Notes under the pieces: generated by a model | The model's input: the letters and a program-made list of their open reading frames with translations, nothing else | What the model was told of the DNA's origin: nothing | Database searches by the model: none | Shown: one piece after another, positions 57,584 through 63,935 of the stretch | Layout: each line of letters starts with the position of its first letter | Position numbering within the stretch: the first letter of the stretch is position 1 | Translations under genes and position numbers: made by a program | NCBI GenBank assembly: GCA_016184315.1 | Contig: JACPCU010000014.1 | Span: 1-64,000, forward strand | Direction of reading: 5' to 3' | Length of the DNA: 64,000 nucleotides | Origin: Nitrososphaerota archaeon | GTDB lineage: Archaea; Thermoproteota; Nitrososphaeria; Nitrososphaerales; JACQRY01

Positions 57584-57790
57584 ATGAGAGAATTGGAAGC
57601 GAGGCCAGAAAACATTGAATCCAGAGTTGAAAAGATAGAGAGAGAACTGCTAGTCATAAAACTGGCCTTGAAGAAGCAGAAGACCAAGAAAATCAAGTTG
57701 AATAAACTTGTCAACGAAATAAGCTCGAAGGCTAAGCCGCTTGAAACGACTTCCTTAATAAGAGAAATGAGAAATAGGGCTTATGGATAA
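57584..57790 (+). CDS. Antitoxin-like small protein (VapB type)
   Basis: 68 aa, strongly charged helix (ENIESRVEKIERELLVIKLA, KKQKTKKIKLNKLVNEISSK) with a C-terminal tail TSLIREMRNRAYG. Start ATG 57584 is 27 nt after GTATATATTT, so leaderless. It overlaps the PIN gene by 8 bases, the usual antitoxin position. Confidence 0.65.
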   Translation: MRELEARPENIESRVEKIERELLVIKLALKKQKTKKIKLNKLVNEISSKAKPLETTSLIREMRNRAYG

Positions 57791-58238
57791 GTTTGTTTTC
57801 GACACTACGTTCATAGTAAAAGGTTTGGTTGAACCTAGAAGGAGAAAGCGGGACGAAGATTTAGAATATCAATTAAGGTTGCATAGTAAAGCAAGAGAGT
57901 ATTTGGAGAGGGTAGAAAGAGGGGAGATACAGATGATAATTCCCTCTATCGCCCTAATAGAGACTGCTTCTGTGATCGCTAGGCTTACGAATGACGAAGG
58001 TTTGTCGAAGGACGCTGTTGATTTCCTACGGGGGAATTCCAAAGAAGTTTTGTTTGACTTTGAGACTTTAGAGACCGCTATACAGATTGGAACTAAGACT
58101 AGAGGAAGTGGTTTTGATAATTTGTATCTGGCAGTGTTGGAATTGACTGCCGCAGTTCTTTTGACGGATGATTTAAAGCTACACAACTTGGCAAAGCGCA
58201 TCGGTTTTGAATCAAGATTGCTTAGAGAACTGACTTGA
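57783..58238 (+). CDS. PIN-domain RNase toxin (VapC)
   Basis: 151 aa. FVFDTTFIVKGLVEPRRRKR (first Asp), SIALIETASVIARL (Glu), GSGFDNLYLAVLELTAA (Asp) and LLTDDLKLHNLAKR (last Asp) give the full PIN site. Pairs with the upstream antitoxin. Confidence 0.86.
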   Translation: MDKFVFDTTFIVKGLVEPRRRKRDEDLEYQLRLHSKAREYLERVERGEIQMIIPSIALIETASVIARLTNDEGLSKDAVDFLRGNSKEVLFDFETLETAIQIGTKTRGSGFDNLYLAVLELTAAVLLTDDLKLHNLAKRIGFESRLLRELT

Positions 58239-58413
58239 TCTATGCTCACGGCACATGTCTTAATTCAAGGCTGACAGATGTGTCAGAGGAAGTGTACGCG
58301 AAGAGAGAATACAAAGTGAAGGTCTCAATGCAGATATTCGAAAAGGTCATTGTTCCATGATGAGCAAGATATATTCAGGCTTCCGTGTCTGAAGGGTTTT
58401 TCATCGTATTAAT

Positions 58414-58473
58414 GCATTGTTGCATGAGTTCTTGAATTCGTTTTCTGCGGCGTATATTAGCCACAACGTTGGA
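58414..58473. repeat. Repeat C2, partner at 57450
   Basis: Close copy of C1 within the 351-nt gene-poor stretch 58239–58589. Immediately followed (58474–58502) by a 28-nt fragment identical but for one base to 56138–56166, then a tandem duplication, giving a patchwork of pieces from nearby loci. Confidence 0.5.
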
Positions 58474-58500
58474 CTCTTGTCTTCGGCTGGGTCAGTGATG

Positions 58501-58572
58501 ATGGGCTGCGGGTTTCGTGTTGCTGAGGCTGTGGTTATGGGCTGCGGGTTTCGTGTTGCTGAGGCTGTGGTT
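58501..58572. repeat. Perfect tandem duplication of a 36-bp unit
   Basis: Two identical 36-bp units (58501–58536, 58537–58572), each beginning ATGGGCTGCGGG, plus the first five bases of a third. Perfect identity implies a recent slippage or recombination event, just before the fibre-like gene. Confidence 0.8.
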
Positions 58573-58589
58573 ATGGGTGTGGGATAGGG

Positions 58590-59375
58590 TTGGCTAAGAC
58601 TTGGAGCTTCACGAAGTACGGTGATCCTGATATTCTGATAGACTACAAGGACATTGATGATCCTTTCACGTTGGAGATACCTGTACAGATAGTGAACAAT
58701 CATTCGGCGACTCTATACTTCAAGGGTTCAGCTGCTGGTCTTCCTGCAGCCTATACGCTGGTTGAACAGAATCTTGGAAGCGTAGTTTCCGGTGCAAGTG
58801 GAACAGTTCTGTTCACAGGGTTGACTAGGACGAAGCCGACTGCAAGAACCGACGAAACCTTCACCCTCAGAATCAAAGCTTTTACGGACGCAGGATACGC
58901 AACTGCTTTCCCAGCTGCTCCGCAGGGCGATCTGACGATTACTGTTAGGCTCTTTGATCACTCAGCGCTTACACTAGTAGACAAAGATGACTTCGATAAT
59001 GACGACAATGAAAACTGGGCTGCTGACACCGGCGGTATTTCCCGTGATGTAACTGTCTATTTCAGTGCGCCTTACAGCATTCATAACTCAGGTGCCAATG
59101 GGAAAGCGTTCAAAAAGAGTTTCACTGTTAGCGCAGTTTCCCGAGCTTTCTTAGTTCTTCATCTAAGAATGAGCGTTCTCAACGACTATACCAAGTTCAG
59201 TGTCGGAGCAACCGTGAAGATGCCTTCTGCAGCGATCAAGATCTTCGGAATTAACAGGTGGATAAGATTGGTCTTCACTCTACCAACTAACGCAACAACT
59301 GAATTCAGTCTATCCGATACTTTTGGTTCGACTAATGATAAACATATCGATGATGTGTGGGTAGTGACGGAGTAG
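58590..59375 (+). CDS. Fibre/adhesin-like protein with Ig-like and jelly-roll domains
   Basis: 261 aa, beta-rich. Residues about 1–120 look Ig-like (LEIPVQIVNNHSATLYFKGS, ETFTLRIKAFTDAGYATAF). Residues about 125–261 resemble a carbohydrate-binding jelly roll: DDFDNDDNENWAADTGGISR, SAPYSIHNSGANGKAFKKSF and KHIDDVWVVTE. No signal peptide, so a virion-type protein is more likely than a secreted one. TTG start at 58590. It lies 5.7 kb from the virus module and could be a displaced tail gene. Confidence 0.5.
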   Translation: MAKTWSFTKYGDPDILIDYKDIDDPFTLEIPVQIVNNHSATLYFKGSAAGLPAAYTLVEQNLGSVVSGASGTVLFTGLTRTKPTARTDETFTLRIKAFTDAGYATAFPAAPQGDLTITVRLFDHSALTLVDKDDFDNDDNENWAADTGGISRDVTVYFSAPYSIHNSGANGKAFKKSFTVSAVSRAFLVLHLRMSVLNDYTKFSVGATVKMPSAAIKIFGINRWIRLVFTLPTNATTEFSLSDTFGSTNDKHIDDVWVVTE

Positions 59376-59518
59376 GTGCAATTCTGATTTGATTCACCTC
59401 TTCCGCGGTTAAGGAACACCATCTTATGATTATGTTGACTTTGAAACTTGTTTCCACGGATCTGGTCTGTTGATTAAAAACTCATGTGCAACCCTAGAGG
59501 ATATAAAATGAAAGAATT

Positions 59519-59558
59519 GGGGTGGATGCCCGCTTTGTCACCGAGGGACAGGCACCCC
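59519..59558 (-). terminator. Hairpin terminator of the pilin gene
   Basis: On the minus strand GGGGTGCC…GGCATCCACCCC forms a stem (outer arms 59519–59524 and 59553–59558) 18 bases past the pilin stop, followed by a T-rich tract. Fits a terminator or 3'-end stabiliser. Confidence 0.5.
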
Positions 59559-59575
59559 TTTCTGTTTGGAGGATT

Positions 59576-60175
59576 CTACGGGACTGTGAAGGTGGATTGG
59601 GCGAAGGTTCCTGCTGCCGTGGTGATTTTGATGGTGACTGTGTCTCCGCTGCTTAGATAGGTGTCGTCTGTGCTTGCAAGGGCAGTACCTGACTCGGTGA
59701 GTGCAAGCGTTACTGAACTTCCTTTCTGGACCAGAACTTCCGAACTAATATCTGTGGCAGCTGCGATGGTCCAAGTTCCGCTAGTTTCTGTTATGTCTGT
59801 GCTGGCAGAAGTTGTCCATGTGTATAGTAGGTTGCCTTTGAAGCCAACGTTTGAGCTTACTCCAGTAATCGATATGGAGCCGAGCGTGATCGCGACTGCG
59901 CCGACGTTCCTGACGATGACGGTTATCTTGGGTTTGGCGTTCGTGTCTGTACTAGCGGCAGCAACGAATAACGATGATTCTATTGATATTGATGATTGGG
60001 CTGCTTGGTTTTGTGAACCTTGCTGTGAACCTGTTGCTTCAGAGGTCTGTGCTAGGAAGCCTTGGCTCCACATGAAGATGATTACGCTCATAGCGACTGC
60101 TACGGCGACCATCAGCAGTGTAGCCAAAACTGGTGCTACTGCTTTCCTGCTTCGCCTTTGATAACGTTTGTCTAT
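59576..60175 (-). CDS. Archaeal type IV pilin (class III signal peptide), non-canonical start
   Basis: Mature protein of about 185 aa: hydrophobic helix VAPVLATLLMVAVAVAMSVI then a Thr/Ser/Val-rich beta domain (ITVIVRNVGAVAITLGSISI). In frame and upstream is RRSRKAVAPV, a prepilin-peptidase site with cleavage after KA. From the stop at 60176–60178 to the first TTG (60127, inside the helix) no ATG, GTG or TTG exists; the best start is ATA at 60173–60175, exactly where a leaderless transcript should begin. Extracellular pilus or adhesion role. No assembly ATPase is nearby. Confidence 0.75.
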   Translation of the reverse strand: MDKRYQRRSRKAVAPVLATLLMVAVAVAMSVIIFMWSQGFLAQTSEATGSQQGSQNQAAQSSISIESSLFVAAASTDTNAKPKITVIVRNVGAVAITLGSISITGVSSNVGFKGNLLYTWTTSASTDITETSGTWTIAAATDISSEVLVQKGSSVTLALTESGTALASTDDTYLSSGDTVTIKITTAAGTFAQSTFTVP

Positions 60176-60193
60176 TTACTGGGTTACGTCAAC

Positions 60194-60203
60194 CCTTTTT
60201 AAG
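60194..60203 (-). promoter_or_regulatory. TATA box of the pilin gene
   Basis: On the minus strand ACTTAAAAAG, centred about 24 nt before the ATA codon at 60175. This predicts a leaderless mRNA that begins at or next to that codon. Confidence 0.45.
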
Positions 60204-60222
60204 TAAACCGTCTAAACCAGTT

Positions 60223-60249
60223 ATATGTCTAACAAAGACATATATCTGC
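60223..60249. repeat. Island palindromic element, copy 1
   Basis: ATATGTCT–AACAA–AGACATAT (8-bp perfect arms) followed by ATCTGC. Fullest of four copies in 60.2–63.3 kb. It is about 110 nt before the antitoxin gene at 60359, which has its own closer TATA box (CTTATATC), so it is probably not that gene's core promoter. Confidence 0.6.
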
Positions 60250-60358
60250 AAAGCAGCACCCTCCCACCAACACTCGCAACCCTTAGCAGATCCTTCCGCT
60301 CCCCAACGCTCTTCCAACAGCTCATCTTATATCAAAGCAAGCGGAGAACTATAACGGT

Positions 60359-60643
60359 ATGAAGGTAAGCCTCTACATCGACGAAAAACTATGGAGAAGA
60401 TTCAAGGAAACCATCCTCCACAGAGCAGGCACCACCAAAGCCCTAAGCCAAGAGATCGAACTACTCGTCAAAGACTACATCATCGACGACTTCCTCATCA
60501 AAGGCGCACAAACACTAAGCCACGAGCCAATAACACCCATCCCAGCCTCGGAAGTGCACCCAATCACCACCACACGCCCCACATCAGTAAACCAAGTCCT
60601 AAAAGAAATGAGGATGAAGCGAACTGCACAAAGTATACCTTGA
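60359..60643 (+). CDS. VapB-type antitoxin
   Basis: 94 aa. VSLYIDEKLWRRFKETILHR and KALSQEIELLVKDYIID make an RHH-like DNA-binding unit; TSVNQVLKEMRMKRTAQSIP is the toxin-binding tail. ATG 60359 is about 30 nt after CTTATATC. Its 3' end overlaps the start of the PIN frame by 20 bases. Confidence 0.75.
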   Translation: MKVSLYIDEKLWRRFKETILHRAGTTKALSQEIELLVKDYIIDDFLIKGAQTLSHEPITPIPASEVHPITTTRPTSVNQVLKEMRMKRTAQSIP

Positions 60644-61109
60644 CACCACCGCCCTCTTCAAAAGATACGTCTCAGAAGATGGCACCCAGACCGTCCAACA
60701 AATCTACCTCAAGGCTGACCTTGCCACAGTAAAGCTCGCATCTTCACTTTGGAACATAGGCGAACTCCTCGGCGTACTAGACAAATACCGAGAACGCGGC
60801 TGGATAGACAACCAATCCCACAACAAGGCACTCCAAAACTTCTTCGGAGAGGTTCTAAGACTCACTCAGCTACGAATCATGGAAATTATCCCCGTACACT
60901 CCCACCTCCTGACCGAAACATGGCCCATCGTCAACAAACACCACATCTACGAGGCAGACGCACTTCAGATAGCCAGCAGCAAGCACTGCGAAGCCGACAT
61001 CCTGCTCACCGCCGACAAAGAGCTAGTCAAAGCCTCGAATCTCGAAGGCGTGAAAGCAAGGAACATCGAACGAGACGCTGCCATCATACAGAAAGACCTT
61101 GAATCCTAA
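60624..61109 (+). CDS. PIN-domain RNase toxin (VapC) with CTG start
   Basis: 161 aa when read from CTG 60624: LHKVYLDTTALFKRYVSEDG (first Asp), LWNIGELLGVLDKYRERG (Glu), YEADALQIASSKH (Asp), LLTADKELVKAS (Asp), a complete PIN active site. No ATG, GTG or TTG occurs between the upstream stops (60615–60617) and ATG 60879, which would delete the first half including the first catalytic residue. GAGG at 60610–60613 lies 10 bases before the CTG. Overlaps the antitoxin as is usual. Confidence 0.75.
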   Translation: MHKVYLDTTALFKRYVSEDGTQTVQQIYLKADLATVKLASSLWNIGELLGVLDKYRERGWIDNQSHNKALQNFFGEVLRLTQLRIMEIIPVHSHLLTETWPIVNKHHIYEADALQIASSKHCEADILLTADKELVKASNLEGVKARNIERDAAIIQKDLES

Positions 61110-61164
61110 AGTCTGCTTATCGGCAATCCCAACTCTCTTAGCAGCCCGTCCAACTCATGCCCCC

Positions 61165-61188
61165 TGTCTAACAAAGACATATATCTGC
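61165..61188. repeat. Island palindromic element, copy 2
   Basis: TGTCTAACAAAGACATATAT then CTGC, identical to copy 1 over its 24 bases. It is about 120 nt before the AbrB gene at 61311. Confidence 0.6.
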
Positions 61189-61310
61189 TGTCTTAAACCA
61201 GTGGAAACATTTCTCTAAACGAGACAACAAGTCGCGAAACCACAGGGGCCGTATGGGCTACCGAAGGCGAGGCGAGAGCACTTAAACAAGCATTACACGC
61301 AATACTCCTG

Positions 61311-61547
61311 ATGAAGCTCCAAGAAACCAAAGTCACACAGAAACACCAGACAACAATCCCAAAGGAGATCAGAGAGCATCTAAAGCTGAAGCGCGGTCAG
61401 ACTGTAAGATGGCACATGGTAAAAACTATGGTTGTAGTCGATGTGCATGGGAAAGTGCAAGAACCAGTCAAGTTCCTAACCTCGCAGATACAACTCGATC
61501 TAGACGCAGTCAAACTCGTAAGTGAAACTAGAGAAGAGCTTGCATGA
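61311..61547 (+). CDS. AbrB-family antitoxin without a toxin partner
   Basis: 78 aa. KVTQKHQTTIPKEIREHLKL and KRGQTVRWHMVKTMVVVDVH form an AbrB domain. The expected toxin gene downstream is missing; its place is taken by a 97-nt repeat whose twin lies after the Doc gene. Hence probably a decayed pair. Confidence 0.7.
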   Translation: MKLQETKVTQKHQTTIPKEIREHLKLKRGQTVRWHMVKTMVVVDVHGKVQEPVKFLTSQIQLDLDAVKLVSETREELA

Positions 61548-61641
61548 TCTACATCGGTTCAGAGAAGCAGGATTAGAGTAACAATCCACGACAAAGCCTA
61601 CACCAGATCGAAGACACACCAGTTGACACTATTCCACAAAA
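61545..61641 (+). repeat. Repeat R1 (97 nt, 95/97 identical to 63904–64000)
   Basis: Begins at the stop of the AbrB gene and reads IYIGSEKQD then a stop, the C-terminal tail of the small gene after Doc. Only two bases differ from R2, so duplication was recent. Confidence 0.85.
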
Positions 61642-61670
61642 GAACACGCTACGTAAGACAGAGCAGAACT

Positions 61671-61699
61671 TATATGTCCAACAAAGACAAATATCTATT
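61671..61699. repeat. Island palindromic element, copy 3 (degenerate)
   Basis: TATATGTCCAACAAAGACAA then ATATCT. Two changes against copy 1. Located upstream of the second MNT gene, which has its own TATA box (ATTTATAACC). Confidence 0.5.
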
Positions 61700-61898
61700 A
61701 ACGCAGAAACAACTATAACAAATTCTAAGATTCATCCGCGATGACCACAGCATCACCCTTCTTCCATTATCGTAGACTATCCCAGCATTTGCTCAAAATA
61801 CCTCTTCCAAGAACATCCGGAATTAGCAACAACCACTAATGAAAACAACTTCACACCTATTTATAACCCCGAAAAAGAAGTAAGATCTGATCGCAGCG

Positions 61899-62282
61899 TT
61901 GAAAACTACCCCCTCCCACCAAAGAACCATCGCAGCCCTCAAAGAAAGGGTTCTATCCGAACTCAGAAACTCCATCGACTCACTAATCCTATACGGTTCC
62001 GCCGCAAGAGGAGAGTACAGAGGAATTGACAGCGACATCGATATACTCCTCATTGCCGAAGACAGAACAAAGCTGACCTACGAGAAGGCCCGTAAAATCG
62101 CTACCGAAATAGACCTGGAAAACGCAACCGCTACAACCCTGGTACACCTTTCTCGAAAAGAGTTTGAACAAAACATAAAGCGATCACCTTTCCTTCAGAA
62201 CGTATTAGAAGAAGGCGTGGTGCTCTACGACAACGGAACATTCGAGAGATTTCGCGAAAGCCTCCTTAAGGCTAGCAGATAA
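61899..62282 (+). CDS. Minimal nucleotidyltransferase (MNT-type antitoxin)
   Basis: 127 aa. SLILYGSAARGEYRGIDSDI with DIDILLIAED supplies the GSxxxG and DxD motifs. No HTH. TTG start at 61899, 35 nt after ATTTATAACC. The paired HEPN gene directly downstream is broken. Confidence 0.83.
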   Translation: MKTTPSHQRTIAALKERVLSELRNSIDSLILYGSAARGEYRGIDSDIDILLIAEDRTKLTYEKARKIATEIDLENATATTLVHLSRKEFEQNIKRSPFLQNVLEEGVVLYDNGTFERFRESLLKASR

Positions 62283-62432
62283 AGCCCTAGAAGGAGCAAA
62301 AATGCTCCTCGATAGAGGCGAATACCCCGGAGCGGTCTCAAGAACCTACTACGCCATCTTTCACACAACCCGCGCCATACTCTACAGTCAAGGCACTACA
62401 GCAAAGACTCACAGCGGACTCGTCAGTCTCAT
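62251..62432 (+). pseudogene. HEPN toxin gene, truncated at both ends
   Basis: The frame reads FAKASLRLADKALEGAKMLL then GEYPGAVSRTYYAIFHTTRA and GTTAKTHSGLVSL, the HEPN core. It has no canonical start before ATG 62302, and homology stops abruptly near 62432, where the end of an opposite-strand gene begins. The Rx4-6H RNase motif region is lost. Probably inactivated by a rearrangement at that point. Confidence 0.65.
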
Positions 62433-62863
62433 CACAGCCTGTCAAGGAGCGCCTTTCCTTCTTCTTCAAGCTCCCCTAGGGTCAGGAAGTTAGGGTCTTC
62501 TTCAAAGTCCATGGCGATGTGAATAAGTTCTGTGATCTTATCGGAAAGTTTCTTGTTTCTCTTGAAGACTTCACTAGTGAAACTCTTCATAACGTCAGGC
62601 TTGGCTTTCCCCTCTCTAATCCGCTTACACAAGTCCAACAGTTGTTCAACTATCCTTCGCTCCTTAGGCTCCCTATGAGCTAAGAGAACTTTGCACTGAT
62701 TGCGGGTGAGGACCTCTGATATGTGGACCAATTCTTCTTCTGGGACATCTAAGACTAGGCTTGTGTCGATCTTCTTGATCTTGTGGCGCGCGACGAACCT
62801 ACTGACGTTCACCTTCCTCCAATCCTTCGGCATCTTCACTATGAGTATAGGCATCAATCCCAC
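62432..62863 (-). CDS. Hypothetical protein, 143 aa
   Basis: Soluble, charged alpha/beta protein (SLVLDVPEEELVHISEVLTR, MKSFTSEVFKRNKKLSDKIT), with no family recognised. An internal ATG (MPILIVKMP) is a plausible start. Its 3' end abuts the truncated HEPN frame, marking a junction. Confidence 0.5.
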   Translation of the reverse strand: MGLMPILIVKMPKDWRKVNVSRFVARHKIKKIDTSLVLDVPEEELVHISEVLTRNQCKVLLAHREPKERRIVEQLLDLCKRIREGKAKPDVMKSFTSEVFKRNKKLSDKITELIHIAMDFEEDPNFLTLGELEEEGKALLDRL

Positions 62864-62956
62864 CAGATACTGATGCGGTTAGCTTTCCTATTTATGAATT
62901 ACTAACAATGATAACACCTAACACCCATATTACCACAGCTGTTAGCAGCGACAAAC

Positions 62957-63178
62957 GTGGCAATTATAATCAAACTGACAAACAAAGAGAAAGACCTACC
63001 CACCACAATCAGAATAAGACCAATAGCCTTCAAATAACGATTCGACAGACTAAGCATCATAGTCGAGAAAACCCAACTCTCCACAGGCAGACACCTAGAA
63101 GTCTGGCATCTACAACTCCTTCACCAATCAGGAGAGATCATACACCGGCACCTGAAATATCCTGAAAAAGAAGATTAA
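62957..63178 (+). pseudogene. Small coding-like frame interrupted by TAA
   Basis: From GTG 62957 the frame reads AIIIKLTNKEKDLPTTIRIR then PIAFK, meets TAA at 63035–63037, and continues in the same frame as RFDRLSIIVEKTQLSTGRHL and EVWHLQLLHQSGEIIHRHLK to a stop at 63176. Both halves look protein-like. A point mutation in a 73-codon gene is the simplest view. The longer overlapping frame from 62908 has low-complexity composition. Confidence 0.35.
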
Positions 63179-63258
63179 TCGATTCGAGCTAGTCCTACAC
63201 CCCTTATCCTCAAGAGGAAAACTCAGGAGAAAACAGCCAATGCGCGACAGGCTTTACC

Positions 63259-63280
63259 CTCACAAAGACATATATCTGCC
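63259..63280. repeat. Island palindromic element, copy 4 (right half)
   Basis: CACAAAGACATATATCTGCC keeps the right arm and ATCTGC end of copies 1–2 but not the left arm. Lies upstream of the Doc gene. Confidence 0.5.
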
Positions 63281-63317
63281 AGCCACAAACAAAACCTTTC
63301 CACAAACCCACCGCACC

Positions 63318-63386
63318 CTAATTATCGCTAAGCCTATACACCACATCATCAAACCTCTTGTCTCCAAGCAGCTCACCGTTCCACAC
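63318..63386 (-). pseudogene. Possible VapB antitoxin fragment
   Basis: On the minus strand GTG 63386 reads MWNGELLGDKRFDDVVYRLS then a stop, resembling the FDDVV segment of archaeal VapB proteins. Only 22 residues, with no toxin nearby. A remnant at best. The wider 62864–63439 stretch otherwise holds only the items listed. Confidence 0.2.
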
Positions 63387-63439
63387 TTGCCTAGAACAGA
63401 GAAATAGTCAGACTACATAACAGCCATAGCGCAGCCGAT

Positions 63440-63853
63440 TTGCCAAAGAAGATACTGTACCCAGACCTTTCAACTCTAGCCAAGATAAACAAGGAGGTCG
63501 TATCCCTCACAAACGAATTGCACGAATACAATAAGGATGATGAAGCCAAGCTAACCTTGATTCTAAAAGCTGTAAGAAGTGAAGCAAGAAAACAGAAGTT
63601 CAAAGAAGCGGTTACCAGAAAGGCCTCTCTTCTTCTCTACAGAATAGCCAGCGGTCAGCATTTTTATGAGGGAAATAAGAGAACCGCATTGGTGGCCTGT
63701 CTCGCGTTTCTTCAGATGAATGGTTACACAATCAACATAAAGGATAAGACTCTAGTAGCAGTCATCGATAAGACATCAGTCTTAAACGCAAGTTTAAATG
63801 ACACTTATCAAATACTTAAGAAACTGATCAGGAATGTCAAAGAGCAAACGTGA
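63440..63853 (+). CDS. Doc/Fic-family toxin
   Basis: 137 aa. SGQHFYEGNKRTALVACLAF is the Fic/Doc core; the asparagine–lysine–arginine (GNKR) form and small size indicate Doc, which phosphorylates EF-Tu/EF1A, rather than AMPylating Fic. The N-terminal ILYPDLSTLAKINKEVVSLT fits. TTG start at 63440. The antitoxin is not upstream; a 33-aa frame overlaps its end. Confidence 0.78.
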   Translation: MPKKILYPDLSTLAKINKEVVSLTNELHEYNKDDEAKLTLILKAVRSEARKQKFKEAVTRKASLLLYRIASGQHFYEGNKRTALVACLAFLQMNGYTINIKDKTLVAVIDKTSVLNASLNDTYQILKKLIRNVKEQT

Positions 63854-63935
63854 AACATGGACTGAGACAATAAGAAACATCATCAAAGAAAACAAAGAAT
63901 TCCTGATCTACATCGGTTCAGAGAAGCGAGATTAG
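63834..63935 (+). CDS. Small protein, 33 aa, overlapping the Doc gene end
   Basis: ATG 63834 to TAG 63935: MSKSKRETWTETIRNIIKEN then KEFLIYIGSEKRD. The helix-like composition and coupling to doc suggest a small antitoxin-like partner. Its last nine codons are part of the 97-nt repeat also found after the orphan AbrB gene, where the stop-containing tail remains without the rest. Confidence 0.4.
   Translation: MSKSKRETWTETIRNIIKENKEFLIYIGSEKRD

Noticed and set aside
60391-61102. Two Arg/Pro/Thr-rich frames overlapping the vapBC locus
   Set aside because: They are shadows of the antitoxin and of the PIN frame that starts at CTG 60624.
63035-63037. In-frame TAA considered as a recoded sense codon
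   Set aside because: Archaeal recoding involves TAG (pyrrolysine) and TGA (selenocysteine), not TAA. A mutated gene is simpler.
60223-63280. Four similar short repeats considered as a CRISPR array
   Set aside because: Spacings are roughly 0.5–1.6 kb with genes in between, copies differ in length and no cas genes are present. No CRISPR array was seen in the window.
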